Shown here: one piece after another, positions 23,560-34,499 of the stretch
How positions within the stretch are numbered: position 1 is the stretch's first letter
Layout of the letters: the number at the start of each line of letters is the position of its first letter
Assembly (NCBI GenBank): GCA_028023455.1
Contig: JAQFVV010000017.1
Coordinates: 4,494,098-4,558,097, forward strand
Direction: 5' to 3'
DNA from: Epiperipatus broadwayi
Taxonomy: Eukaryota; Onychophora; Udeonychophora; Euonychophora; Peripatidae
DNA length: 64,000 bases
Notes under the pieces: model-generated
Database searches by the model: none
The model's input: only the letters and a program-made list of their open reading frames with translations
Told to the model about the DNA's origin: nothing
Translations under genes and position numbers: made by a program

Positions 23560-26530
23560 CTAAACCAAAAGCGATTTACTGCCGGAGAATAAATATGATC
23601 TTCTTTCATTAAATGAAATAATTTTTTAAGATTAAAATTTCTGGTTTACTTGATAACTTCACTGAAACTTATATAAAACATAATTAAAATAAATTCACAT
23701 AATTCTGCTGCTGATAAAACAGTCATATTAATACTAAGAGAAAAGTAATCCTCAAATTAATAAATTATAAATTTGCAGAAGTTGAAACCTCAGCAGAGTA
23801 GACAACCCATATCAGTGATTAAATAGAGCCTGGTGAGTTTTATAGGACTTTAAGCAATTGTATAAAATTTGGGGGGAAATATAATTAATAACTATTAAAG
23901 AAAATAACTGTACAACAATCAAGTATTTAGATATAGAAGAGAATATAATAATAAAGAAAGTCAGAATATACTATTATTAACATGAATATCTTAATGTAAA
24001 ATTTAAAAATTACTATGAAATTCAAAATAAGCAAGCAAAATAAAAGCCGCTAAATAGATGTATCTTTTTGTCATTTCAAAAAATGTGACAACTTTGGAAT
24101 CAAAAATAGTATTTATATAGTAGTACTTTATTAATAAGATAATCCATATCAATGTATTATTTACATTATGAACATACAAGAAAAAGAAAAGAAAAAAAAT
24201 GAGGCAAGGATAAAGGGGGCACTTTATTTTAATTATTTCATTTCATTTTAATTATAATGCTGCAATATTATGTTGATTCGTTAGCTAAAAAATAAAAACA
24301 GTTAATCTATTATTATTAATCGCTGAAATAATAATAATAATAATACTAACAGAAACAGCACATGACTGGAAGTTGATTTCCTTCTCTACGATTACAATTA
24401 AGTCAGCACTTAATATAATATTTACATTTATTCATGATTAATTGTGATAGAATATCTAAATTTGTATAATATAATTGTCAATGTGATAATCAGGAATATA
24501 ATAGATTCAAATCCTGAGATAAGCATAACAGTAATGGTTGGATTATATAAGAACACGCATTGCGCATAAGTAAATTCACTTATGCTTTTAAACTATTACT
24601 GGCGGGTGAGTGCACGGAGATTTTAATACACATTTATAAACACCGCATGGCTAGAGGTTGATTTCCTTCTTTACAATTAAAAAGTTAATATACCATATAT
24701 ATATTTCTGATAAAAAACAATAATAATGGTAATGTTGCATATAAGTATATTTTAAAGTTTATATTAATTCCGCATTTAAGCTTTTACACTAATAAAGTAA
24801 TACTGCATACTCTATTTTGGATCCAAAGTATCATGCAAGCTATAAGTTTTTCTTTTTCTTTCACCAAAATAAATTTTAGTTATAAATAATATCTATTATT
24901 TTAGCTTAAAATTAATTTTGAATTGGGTATTTTTTTTTCTTAAATTTGAAAAAATATGGCAAATATGGCTCAATTATGAAATTACATTAATTATTGTTTT
25001 TTTTTTTTTTAAAAAAAAAAAAAAAAGTTGCTAAAGTAATTGAATAATAAAAATAACTGGATTGTGTATTGTTCAGAAGTTTAGTAAGAAGTTTCAGTAT
25101 CAGGAATGATCGTTGAAGTTGCAATCCCAAGTCAATCACTCCATTTCTGCATTAAACCACACAGGGCAAGTAATTGAGTAAAAGAATAATAGAAACGCAG
25201 AGAGATATAACTATAAAATCTTTGCTCCAATTAAGAAATTGTACTTGAATTATCATTTTCTAAGACAGACAAACAAGTATTGATATATTAAATAAAATTA
25301 TTAAAGGTCGAGGATCCGCTAGTATGTCCATGACCATTCATCTGTCATTACATGTACAATCTAAAATTTCAAATATCTATTTAAACAAGTATTTCCAAAA
25401 AAATTTATCTTAATAAATGCTCCAATCACATCTTTTACAGTTCCTTCAATCATTGCTAGTCTCCTTATAATATATCCCTTAATGTTAGAACTATGGAACT
25501 CATTATTTTCCCATAATATGGTGAATTACCCTTTTACTTTATTCAATAATAGCAAAAGATTATATGAACTGTGTAATAATGAATAGTAAGACAAACTCCT
25601 GGCTTCAAAATAAATAAATAAACATTTTATTACTAGTTAAGAAAAATTAAAATCCAGAATGGTACATAAAACTTATTAATCACTAAAAATCAGGCTTCTA
25701 TTATATAACATTCATGAAAACCACATAATAAAATTAGAATTGGATATCAATACACATTATATCAGAGCTTAATGTGATATATTGATATGTATATAATATT
25801 CTTCTCTACTTATTACTACAACCTATCATGGACTATATAATAATAATACCTATCAATAGAATATTTGGTTTTCACATATAAATGAAGTCAAATGTGTATA
25901 CATAAAATACTATTCCATTACTCAATATTATAATATTTATAGTTGGAAAACATGACCTGAATTCTGATCATATCGATCTACCATAATCATTCACGTGTAT
26001 TTACCTCTATTATCATTTTAACAAATACTTACAATGTCTGGGAATAAATATCACAAACAATGCTGAGAAATCATTATCAAATACATAAATAACTGAAAGG
26101 CATAAATCATTATTAAATTGATTACATATGTATTTCAAAATACATAAATCATTCTTGCAAATATTATGAATATTCATCATCATTAAATCTTTAGAAAGCT
26201 TTGAAATATCATTGTATAAATGATATACACTTATCGTATAAGATACAGAATCCAGTTTAAAATTTTTAACTTGTAAATTCAAACCTATTCCATGTTGGTT
26301 AATATTATACAAGCATATCCTTGCATTAGCTTTAATATGTTATCAACAAATCCCTACACTTTATATTCTTTGGTCCTAACATCACAATATTATATTTAAT
26401 AAATATAAAAACATTATTACGACTATCTGTTTCAACTCTTTATTTTTATACTTGCACATTAATGCATTTAAGTTATTTCATAAGATTATCTAAATACTAA
26501 TTCTCATTAATAAGATATTTAAAATTTCTT
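23560..26530. other. A+T-rich stretch with one imperfect direct repeat
   Basis: No gene is supportable. A sequence containing 'gttgatttccttct' occurs near 24372 and again near 24657, with similarity over about 35 bp. A poly-T/poly-A pair at about 24999-25026 could form a simple hairpin. The minus-strand frame at 26013-26312 has no motif. Confidence 0.5.
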
Positions 26531-26545
26531 CATGAAGTACAAGTT

Positions 26546-26645
26546 CTTCCATATGTCTTAGCATCGGCCGGGGACGCGAACCCACACCCATATAACTACT
26601 TGCTTGCAAGGCAGGTGTGATGACCTCTCAGCTAACAATGCTTGA
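26546..26645 (-). mobile_element. tRNA-derived SINE, copy 1, with 15-bp target duplication
   Basis: On the minus strand the 100-bp insert starts tcaagcattgttagctgaga. It carries an A-box-like 'tagctgagaggt' and a B-box-like 'gggttcgcgtccc', and ends 'gatgctaagacatatggaag'. It can partly fold as a tRNA, with an anticodon loop cttgcaa (TGC, alanine-like) and pairing acceptor ends agcat/atgct. A perfect 15-bp direct repeat, catgaagtacaagtt, flanks it at 26531-26545 and 26646-26660, as produced by LINE-driven retrotransposition. The long variable region and mismatched stems argue against a working tRNA gene. Confidence 0.8.
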
Positions 26646-27065
26646 CATGAAGTACAAGTTGCACAACAAAAATACTTATTTAGCCAGACTATATCTTTTT
26701 CTTTTTTTTTTTGAAAAAATGTCAATTTCTACTATTTAACACAAATTAAATTCTAAATTTCTTAGAATCATTTCAACAATAGAGACAAATATTGCAACAA
26801 AGAAAAATTAACTAAAAATTCTGCATAACTGATAACACAATACAATAGATACAATAAAATTTACTACTATTTTTCTTAAGTTTAATTGCCTCTCATAATT
26901 AATTCTAGTTTTAATTTATTTGTTAATTTTTATTCTAATTTATTTTATTTTATCTTTTAGATTTATTTTAATTTAGTATAAATTCCAAATGAATGAAGTA
27001 AATTTATCAATCTAAAAACAAAACAAAAAATATTTTACAAATTCTTTTCTTCTGTAACACTGCAA

Positions 27066-27250
27066 TTCTATCGTGTTTTACCCATTCGTAAATATTTTGT
27101 TTTAAACTTTCAATACAAAGCTGAGTTTACTTTTGGCCTAGTCAGTCAAATTCATAACATTCAACTAGGCTGAAAGCATGCTTAGCTATATATTGAAAGT
27201 TTAAAACAAAATAATATTTTCCTTATACAGGTAAAATGTTTATGATAGAG
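27066..27250. repeat. Foldback (hairpin) sequence with perfect 22-bp arm core
   Basis: Positions 27094-27115 and 27191-27212 are exact reverse complements over 22 bp, containing 'gttttaaactttcaata'. Imperfect pairing continues both outward (gttttaccc with ggtaaaat) and inward (agctgag with cttagct, ggcctagt with actaggct). The hairpin therefore covers about 185 bp with a loop of about 25 bp. It lies between the two SINE copies. It could be a MITE or a microRNA-precursor-like hairpin; sequence alone does not decide. Confidence 0.7.
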
Positions 27251-27386
27251 AAAAAAAATTTTCTAAACAAATAAAAAAATCCTCCCTACAAAACTAAAAG
27301 TTAAATTTTTATATGTATTTTGTATAAGTGTGTGTAAATACACAAACATATTGCTAAAATTTACTTTTGGCATACAAAATCTTTTG

Positions 27387-27488
27387 TCAAGCATTTGTGG
27401 TCGAGAGGTCAGCGACGGCTGCTTTACAAGCAGTTGTCCCGGGTTAGCGGGTTCGCTTCCCGGCTGATGCTATGACACATGAGAAAAA
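27387..27488 (+). mobile_element. tRNA-derived SINE, copy 2
   Basis: It starts with the same tcaagcatt as copy 1 and ends with a similar 'gatgctatgacacatgag' plus an A run. A-box 'tggtcgagaggt' and B-box 'gggttcgcttccc' are present. A tRNA-like fold has a perfect 4-bp D-stem (gtcg/cgac), a pairing anticodon stem around tttacaa (TAC), and acceptor ends gcat/atgc, but a 12-nt variable region. Flanks aaaatcttttg (27376-27386) and aaaatcttatttg (27489-27501) look like an imperfect target duplication. The shared ends define a small SINE family with copy 1. A genuine class II tRNA is a less likely alternative. Confidence 0.7.
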
Positions 27489-27504
27489 AAAATCTTATTT
27501 GAAA

Positions 27505-28560
27505 CAACATTTAGTCAGCCTTACTATTTGACTAGTTTTAATCTAACGTGCTATTATGTATCAAGCTGTTTTTTCCTTCACTGGCTATATAATAGCTATA
27601 TGAAATACATATCTATATTTCAATATATTTGTATATAATACGCTTTACAACATTATATTTGACATTAAAAATATTATAAAGCATCACAGTAAGCATAATA
27701 ATAAGCTGATTTTTAATAGTACTAAAAAATTCATCTTAAATACATATTTATCCATTCAGTAATTATCATACAATATAAATAGAATTGCATAAGTTTAATG
27801 TTTTTAAAATTTAAAAAAAAAATGTATGTATTAAATTTTTTTAAAAATAATAAAAATTATTATTATTATTTGGTCAATCCGTTTACAAAATAAACAATGA
27901 GCTAAATGTTTTTCATCCCGCATTTCCGAGCTATGTTATCAATACACAAACATGTATGCGAGAAGTGTAAAAAATATATATTAATATTGAAAGACTTAAG
28001 CTCAAATACATTCAAAATGATTTAAATGATAATTATTCTCATCACAATTTTTATTTTTTAAATCAGATCATAAAAATAGATTAATTAAAATAACTAGTAG
28101 AAGATGAGAATTAACTTTTAAACCAATGAATAAAATAAGATGTCAAAATACTTCTTAAAATCATAATATAAACTACAGACGGCTTTTTTTTTTCTGATTG
28201 GACATAACATAATACTATTTATTTAGTATACAACTACTCATATAAAGGGGGGAAAATGGTAGCAAGTAAATAAATATAAACTAAATATCAAACTTTTATA
28301 TATTATTATTATTTAGAATTAAATTGAACAAGAGTTTAAAATATATGTGATTTTTGAAGACTCAAAAATTGTAACAATTTTTTTTTCATCAGTAATGTCA
28401 TAAAAAATGGAAGTCAATGAAATCCATTATGCTGTTCTTTCTTATAAACTATAATAAAAATCATTTGCACCAGCTATTAAATATATATACTTATTAATAA
28501 TAATTACATATAAAAAGATTTTTTCAGCAGATGATTTTGTGCCCTTTTCAAATGTTAAGC
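27505..28560. other. A+T-rich stretch, no gene
   Basis: No motif or structured repeat beyond short A/T runs was recognised. Confidence 0.5.
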
Positions 28561-28574
28561 ATCTATTTTAATGT

Positions 28575-29995
28575 TAATGTGATGTGATGTGATGTATTAT
28601 GGCTTCTCCTTAAACGAAGTCAAGAATATCTCAGCAATTAAGCCCAGATAAACCTGTTGGCAATTTTCTTTTACATTCCCCACTCTAAATTTACCCATAA
28701 TCTGCTCTATCCCATTTCCACAACATAATTTTTGTCAACTCTATAACCTTTATATCTAAATCCCCCTTATCTTTTCCCAAACCTAGCATAAAAACCAATA
28801 ATTCACTTTCTGTATAATCACTCTTTTCATATTTATTTTTCCACAACTTCATTATATGTACCCTTTCTATTTTCAAACATTTACATTCAATTAACAAATG
28901 CCTAATATTTTCAATTCCTTCCTTACATAATTTACAAAATAAATCACCCATATTTTTCCATTTACATGTATATTCTTTTGTAGCTAAAGATCCCGGTTCG
29001 AGCTTTAAACAATAAACTACTTTCCTTACTATTATCATATATTAACTCACACCTAATATTCTGTTTATTTCTATATATATTTAAACTCTTTTTACTCTCC
29101 ATACTATTTCTCCATCTCTCTAACTCCCTAGTCTTTATTAATAAATCTATTCTTTTATCCCATTCCTTACTACTATAACACTCAATAATCCTCTTAACAC
29201 AATCATCCCATCTTTTGTACAAATATACTGATATAAATTCTTTATCCAAATCTTTTGCATAGATCGGAAGAGCACACTCTGAACTATCTTGTTACCTGCC
29301 CTTTACTCATAATCCAATTAAGTACTATTTTGGCTATTCTTTTATTATCCATAAACTGCAATCTACCCAACATTTTCATTTTACTTTTCATCTCTCATAT
29401 GAAAACTTGACCATCCCATTTCTCCTTGAATTGCCTCCTTTGCTGTCCATACTTCTGCATCCAATGCATGTCTTCCTACTTCCCTTTGAGTTTTTTCTAA
29501 ATAATCTAATATCTTTTTTACTAACATATAATGCATCATTACCATATGCTCTTCCTCTACTGCAACTCCTTTCCATATAATTCTAGCTACATCATATTTA
29601 TTATATGAAAATACTGTTAATTTCTTTATCAATCCCTTTCTTTTCTTTGCTTCATTTATCAATTTTTTCTCCCATTCATCCAAATAATTTTTCTGATTAC
29701 TTAAAATAATTCCCAAATAACTATATCTATTCACCACACTTAACTTAATATCTCCCAATAAAAATTCTACATCTTCTCTTTCCTCAGTATTAACCATCAT
29801 TATATTTGATTTTTCTTCACTAAATTTAATCCCCATCTCTTTACCCACCCTTGCACATGTCCTCAACATAACTTCCATATCTTCTCTTTTTTCTGCACAC
29901 AAAAATATATCATCTGCAAAAAAAAGATCTGACAAAATAAATACTCCCTTACTAATTAATGCAGACAGAACACCATCTAGTGTCCTGTAATGGAA
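28575..29995 (-). pseudogene. LINE reverse-transcriptase 3' half with C-terminal CxxC motif, family Z
   Basis: On the minus strand, 'DLFFADDIFLCAEKREDMEV' with an intact catalytic FADD box lies at about 29870-29940, followed by 'GIKFSEEKSNIM' and 'YSYLGIILS'. The reading then passes through 'MKMLGRLQFMDNKRIAKIVL', is broken by an adapter-like string at 29261-29285, and continues with 'KEFISVYLYKRWDDCVKRI'. It ends with 'CKLCKEGIENIRHLLIECK', a Cys/His cluster common at LINE C-termini, and stops near 28691. A (TGTGA)-type tail lies at 28580-28600 on the plus strand. Upstream RT motifs are absent, and the 5' side abuts a 431-bp hairpin. Confidence 0.75.
29261..29285 (+). other. Illumina adapter-like sequence (assembly artefact)
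   Basis: AGATCGGAAGAGCACAC at 29261-29277 is identical to the first 17 bases of the standard Illumina TruSeq read-1 3' adapter. TCTGAACT follows, as in the adapter apart from one missing G. A 17-base match by chance in 64 kb is very unlikely, and a second adapter-like string occurs at 43491. It interrupts a LINE reading frame. I interpret it as residual adapter in reads used for assembly or gap filling, so the local sequence is unreliable. Confidence 0.85.
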
Positions 29996-30049
29996 GTAAA
30001 ATAAAATAAACATCAATAAAATAGAATAAAACCTCCATATAGAGATCCA

Positions 30050-30480
30050 ATATAACTTCAAAGAATTGATTATATAAAAACAAAATAATATACAGAATAA
30101 ATCATCCATTATATAATTTTATATAAACTATTTTATATAATTTCTTATTCATTTTTAATTGACTAAGTTGTTAACTAAATTTAATAAAATTTCATAAATA
30201 TTCATACCATTAATTAAATTATGTTTAATGTAATATATTTCTTATATTTGTTATCTTTTTGGATCTTTAATGTAATTTAAAAGTCCAAAAAGAAAACAAA
30301 TTAAAACATATTACATTAAGCATAACTGAATTAATGGCATGAATATTTATAAAACTTCAGTAAATTTAGTTAACAATTTGGTCAATTGAAAATTATATAA
30401 AATAGTTTATACAAAGTTGTATAATGTATGATTTATTCTGTATATTGTTTTGTTATATAGTCAGTTCTTTGAAGTTATAT
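30050..30480. mobile_element. 431-bp near-complete palindrome (hairpin MITE-like)
   Basis: The left arm (30050 to about 30260) and right arm (about 30283 to 30480) are reverse complements over about 200 bp each. Examples are 'tataacttcaaagaa' with 'ttctttgaagttata', and 'atttaataaaattt' with a diverged partner near 30350. The loop at about 30265-30280 is under 20 bp. It lies at the 5' edge of the LINE fragment at 28575-29995. The A+T-rich interior has no coding content. The outermost bases do not show a clear target duplication. Confidence 0.8.
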
Positions 30481-30489
30481 TTATATACC

Positions 30490-31890
30490 TGTTATATGTG
30501 ATTTTTATTATTTATTATAGTTTATCAATAATGGCAATGATAAAAGTTTTATTAATTACTAATAGCTTTGCATAATATATAAGTATTATGTTAAAACAGT
30601 TTTGTGAATAAAAATAAATAACAGAAATTCAATATTAGAAGGAAAATGCAAGTAAATGAACAGAGAGGAGTTATTAAATATTCTAACAACTTTTCAACTT
30701 TTTATCTAGATTAAAAAGTTTGATCTATTAAAAGATAACTTTTATTAGTAATATTATTTTTATTATGTAGAGATTTTATTCTTTGAGATACAAATTATAA
30801 AACTAATAAATGATATTCTCAAAGCTTTCTTTCCTTCTATAAAAATCAGTAGTCACTTGTTTTTAAGCCAACAGTTGATAAAATATTAATCTGTTTTCTC
30901 AATAAACTTGAAAAAAATAACATCACTAATGTACGTGTTTGATTGTACATTTACTTTCTATCACTATCAATGTTTTATAATTCTTTTAGATGATTAATTT
31001 CTGCTCTTCATACAGCACTATTTTTCATTATATATCGTAATTGTTTTAAGTTTCTTTTAATTTTAACTCTCAATGATATTTTAAATTATGTATTTATTTT
31101 TGAAAGTAAACTATATTACCAACTCTAACACTTTAACAATTTAATAAAATTATAATTTGATGAAGTTTTCTAATAAATAAATACTATTTTCAAACTTAAA
31201 ACATATCAATTTTTTCAGCATTTTATGACAAATGTGATGAAGCAAAGCTATCTATGAAATTGTCATTTTAACATTTAACTTTCAAATTTTAGAATTTGTG
31301 AACCAATGTAAAAATAAACATGTTTAAAAGTATTTAAAAGTATCAAAAATCCCTTTTTTCTTATTTTTTTTTAAAGTAATGACTATTTTAACAGCGCTAT
31401 TACATTTTTTTATATTCGCTGGTTCTAAGAATGTATATACTTTTATATTTACTGTATTCAAACAGAAGATATGTTATAAATTATATTTGTTGTAATTTTT
31501 TTTTAATTAAAGATGGTGGCTTAGGGACCATAGGAGTTATCTTTAACAATTTAATAAAATTATAATTTGATGGAGTTTTCTGATAAATACTATTTTCAAA
31601 CTTAAATGTAATTGTAAAACAAAAAATAACAACAGCAATGCTATAATAGAAATAAATAGCATATGAACAAACAAATAAAAAAAAAAGTAAATGAGCAATT
31701 GCAACATATTTTAAAGTTTTTTCTAATGAAATGACAACATTAACCAGACATGATATGGCAAAACAAAAATACACTTTTGAACTTAGCACAACGAAATTGT
31801 GAAAATCCATCAATTTTGATTTTTATCTTAGAAAAAAAGTTTTTATTTGCAGGCTAGAGTAATCACACAAACATATAAAAATAGTACATA
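30490..31890. other. A+T-rich stretch with one direct duplication
   Basis: No gene is supportable; the minus-strand frame at 31481-31813 has no known motif. The only structure is a duplicated segment of about 70 bp at 31131-31200 and 31541-31606. Confidence 0.5.
31131..31606. repeat. 70-bp direct repeat flanking about 340 bp
   Basis: Segment 31131-31200, starting ctttaacaatttaataaaat, recurs at 31541-31606 with two substitutions and a 4-bp deletion. The 340 bp between the copies shows no coding similarity. It could be a local segmental duplication or short terminal direct repeats of a small element. Confidence 0.7.
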
Positions 31891-31907
31891 AATTAGAGAA
31901 AGTATAT

Positions 31908-34081
31908 ATGATCACTTCCTGTGTTCTTAATAAATTTAACACAGGAAGTGATCATCGATTAGTAAGATGTAAGTTACATGTTAATGTAAAACTAGAGAGA
32001 CAAAAATTATTAAGAAAAACAATATTTACAGTTGATATTCCTAATCTTCAGAAACATTCTAATGAATTTAAATTAGAACTTACAAATAGGTTTCAAGTGT
32101 TAGGAGATTTTGAACATGATACAGATTTGAATGAAATTAATATGAAAATAACTGATACACTTTTAAAAACTGCAACAAACATAGCTGGTAGAAAAAAGCA
32201 GCAATTGACTAATAAAATTTCTACTGAGACTAGAGAATTTATGAAGAAAAGAAGGAATATGAAGATATACAAAAATGATGTATTAAAAAAAATTGAATAT
32301 CTCGAATTTTGTAAAATGGTACGGAAAAGAGTTGAAAATGATATAAGAAAGTATAACTGTGAAATAGCAAGGAAAGCTGTAGAAGAAGATAAAAGTCTCA
32401 AAAATGTTACACAACATTTTGGTATTGGTAGGAAATTTATATCTGCAATAAGAAAAAAAGATGGAATTATTACTAAAAAGAGAGATGACATCATGAAATT
32501 GGTAGAAGATTTTTATCAAGAATTATATAATAATAAAGAACAAGTACCTCCTATATCTATTACATCTTCCGAATTGCCCAGAATCTTAAATGAAGAAGTG
32601 AGACATGCAATTAAGTGTATGAAGAAAGGAAAGGCTCCAGAAAATGATGGAATTATAATTGATATATTAAAAGAAGCAGGTGAAGAAATAGAAACAATTT
32701 TAGCAAAGTTATATACCAAATGTCTAAATGATAAAGATGTACCGGAAGATTGGAAGAATGCAGTAATAATATTAATATTTAAAAAAGGTGATAAAGAAGA
32801 TATTAAAAATTACAGACCTATGAGCCTTTTATCAGTTTTATATAAAATTTTTACCAAGATAATTACAACTTGTCTACAGAGAACTTTGGATTTCCACTAA
32901 CCAAGAGAACAAGCTGGATTTAAAAGTGGTTTTAGTACAATAGATCATATCCAGGTATTGAGAGAAGTCATAGAAAGGACAAACCAATATGAGTTGTCTT
33001 TATGTTTTGGATTTATAGATTATGAAAAGGCATTTGATTCTATACACATTTCTTCAGTGATTAAAGCATTGGATCATCAAGGTATAGATCCAGGATATTG
33101 TCATATTTTAAAGAATATTTATAAAAATGCAATAGCAACAATTAGATTACATAATGATACTGGAAAAATCAACATTGAGAAGGGTGTAAGACAAGGTGAC
33201 TCCATATCTCCAAAACTCTTTACAGCAGTGCTGCAAGAAGTATTTTGTGGATTAAAATGGGAAACTAAAGGAGTGAAAGTAAATGGAGAGTATTTAAGTC
33301 ATTTAGATTTCGCAGATGATGTAGTTGTTTTTGCAAATAATGCTTCAGAGCTGCAGGAAATGTTGCAGGAATTAACAGATGAAAGTAGAAAAGTAGGACT
33401 AAAGATAAATGTTAAAAAGACTAAAGTAATGTTTAATCGATTTGCTCAAAATATGAAAATAAAGATTGATTATGAAGAATTAGAAGAAGTTAACAGTTAC
33501 AAATACCTTGGTCAGATTATTAATACAGATGGAAACATAATGGAGGAAATTAATCATAGAATTAAACTTGGTTGGAGTGCTTTTGGTAGAAATAACTTGA
33601 TACTAAAAGAAAATATGCCTATGTGTTTGAAAAGGATGGTTTTTAACAAATGTGTTTTACCAGTTCTTACTTATGGATCTGAGACTTGGACACTTAATAG
33701 AAGAGCAATACAGAGACTTCAGACCACTCAAAGGAGTATGGAGAGGTGTATGTTGGGAGTAACAAGAAGAGATCGAAAACGCAATGTATGGATAAGACAA
33801 CAAACAGGTGTTACTGACCTTATTGAAAAGATTGAAATGGAGTTGGGCTGGACATATTGCTAGAAGAGATGATAATAGATGGACAATTGAAATTTTAAAC
33901 TGGATTCCAAGAGATTGTAAAAGACCCAGAAAGAGACCACATGTGAGATGGATGAATGAAATAAGAAAATGTGCAGGGGTGTTGTGGAGAAGAGAAGCTA
34001 AAGATCGGAGAAGATGGATTAAACTTGGAGAGACCTTCATCCTGCAGTGGATTGATAATGGTTGATGATGATGATGGTGAT
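31908..34081 (+). pseudogene. RTE-like LINE, best-preserved copy in the window
   Basis: The encoded protein begins in the last part of an APE-type endonuclease ('TGSDHRLVRCKL'; about 31935-31970), so the copy is 5'-truncated. A linker and a full reverse transcriptase follow: 'MKKGKAPENDGIIIDILKEA' near 32620, 'ILIFKKGDKEDIKNYRPMSL' near 32770, 'FIDYEKAFDSI' near 33010, 'VRQGDSISPKLF' near 33186, and catalytic FADD at 33309-33320. The C-terminus has 'GHIARR', 'NWIPRD' and 'RPHVRWM'. The stop at 34063 precedes a short TGA-type tail, usual for RTE. Only two lesions are seen: an in-frame TAA at 32898 (where glutamine is expected) and a frameshift near 33830. The few lesions suggest recent insertion. 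Confidence 0.9.
31909..31954. repeat. Perfect 17-bp inverted repeat at the LINE 5' truncation point
   Basis: tgatcacttcctgtgtt (31909-31925) and its exact complement aacacaggaagtgatca (31938-31954) are separated by 12 bp. The right arm is authentic LINE coding sequence ('TGSDHRL' region). The left arm is therefore probably an inverted copy made when reverse transcription folded back or switched template at the 5' end. Confidence 0.85.
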
Positions 34082-34089
34082 GATATATG

Positions 34090-34495
34090 TGAATAAAAAT
34101 AATAAACTACAAAGAAATTGGTTTAACAAAGTATAAGAACTCAAAATTAATTATAACGTATACAAGTTACATGGATGCTGATATTCCTATGGTCCTTTTT
34201 AGTTAATAAATGACTACATTTAATACTGCATGTTTCTGGGGTATGCTTATGATACACATTGATCATAAATAATCATATATACATCAAAAAGTGAAATAAA
34301 ACAAAATAAATACAAAGGTGAGACAATTATCTCTTCTCCAATTATATTAAAACTTCTGTTAGCCATCCTCATTATATTAAAGCTTCTGTTGGCTACACTC
34401 TTAACAGTGCTTTCCATATGAGGTTGTAAAGACCCCATTCACTGCATGCAATTTTGAATGTGATTGCGATGTGAAAAATAATGGTCACCCTATGT
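34090..34495. other. No gene seen
   Basis: No coding similarity is visible between the LINE tail and the mariner remnant. The left end of the mariner element may lie here, but I could not identify its terminal repeat. Confidence 0.4.
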
Positions 34496-34499
34496 GATT

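Noticed and set aside
26013-26312. Minus-strand frame of 99 codons
   Set aside because: It lacks any known motif and has the Ile/Asn/Tyr-rich composition expected of A+T-rich DNA.
34000-34018. Possible third adapter remnant (agatcgga)
   Set aside because: Only eight bases match, and the bases are part of the RTE coding sequence also present at 59053.
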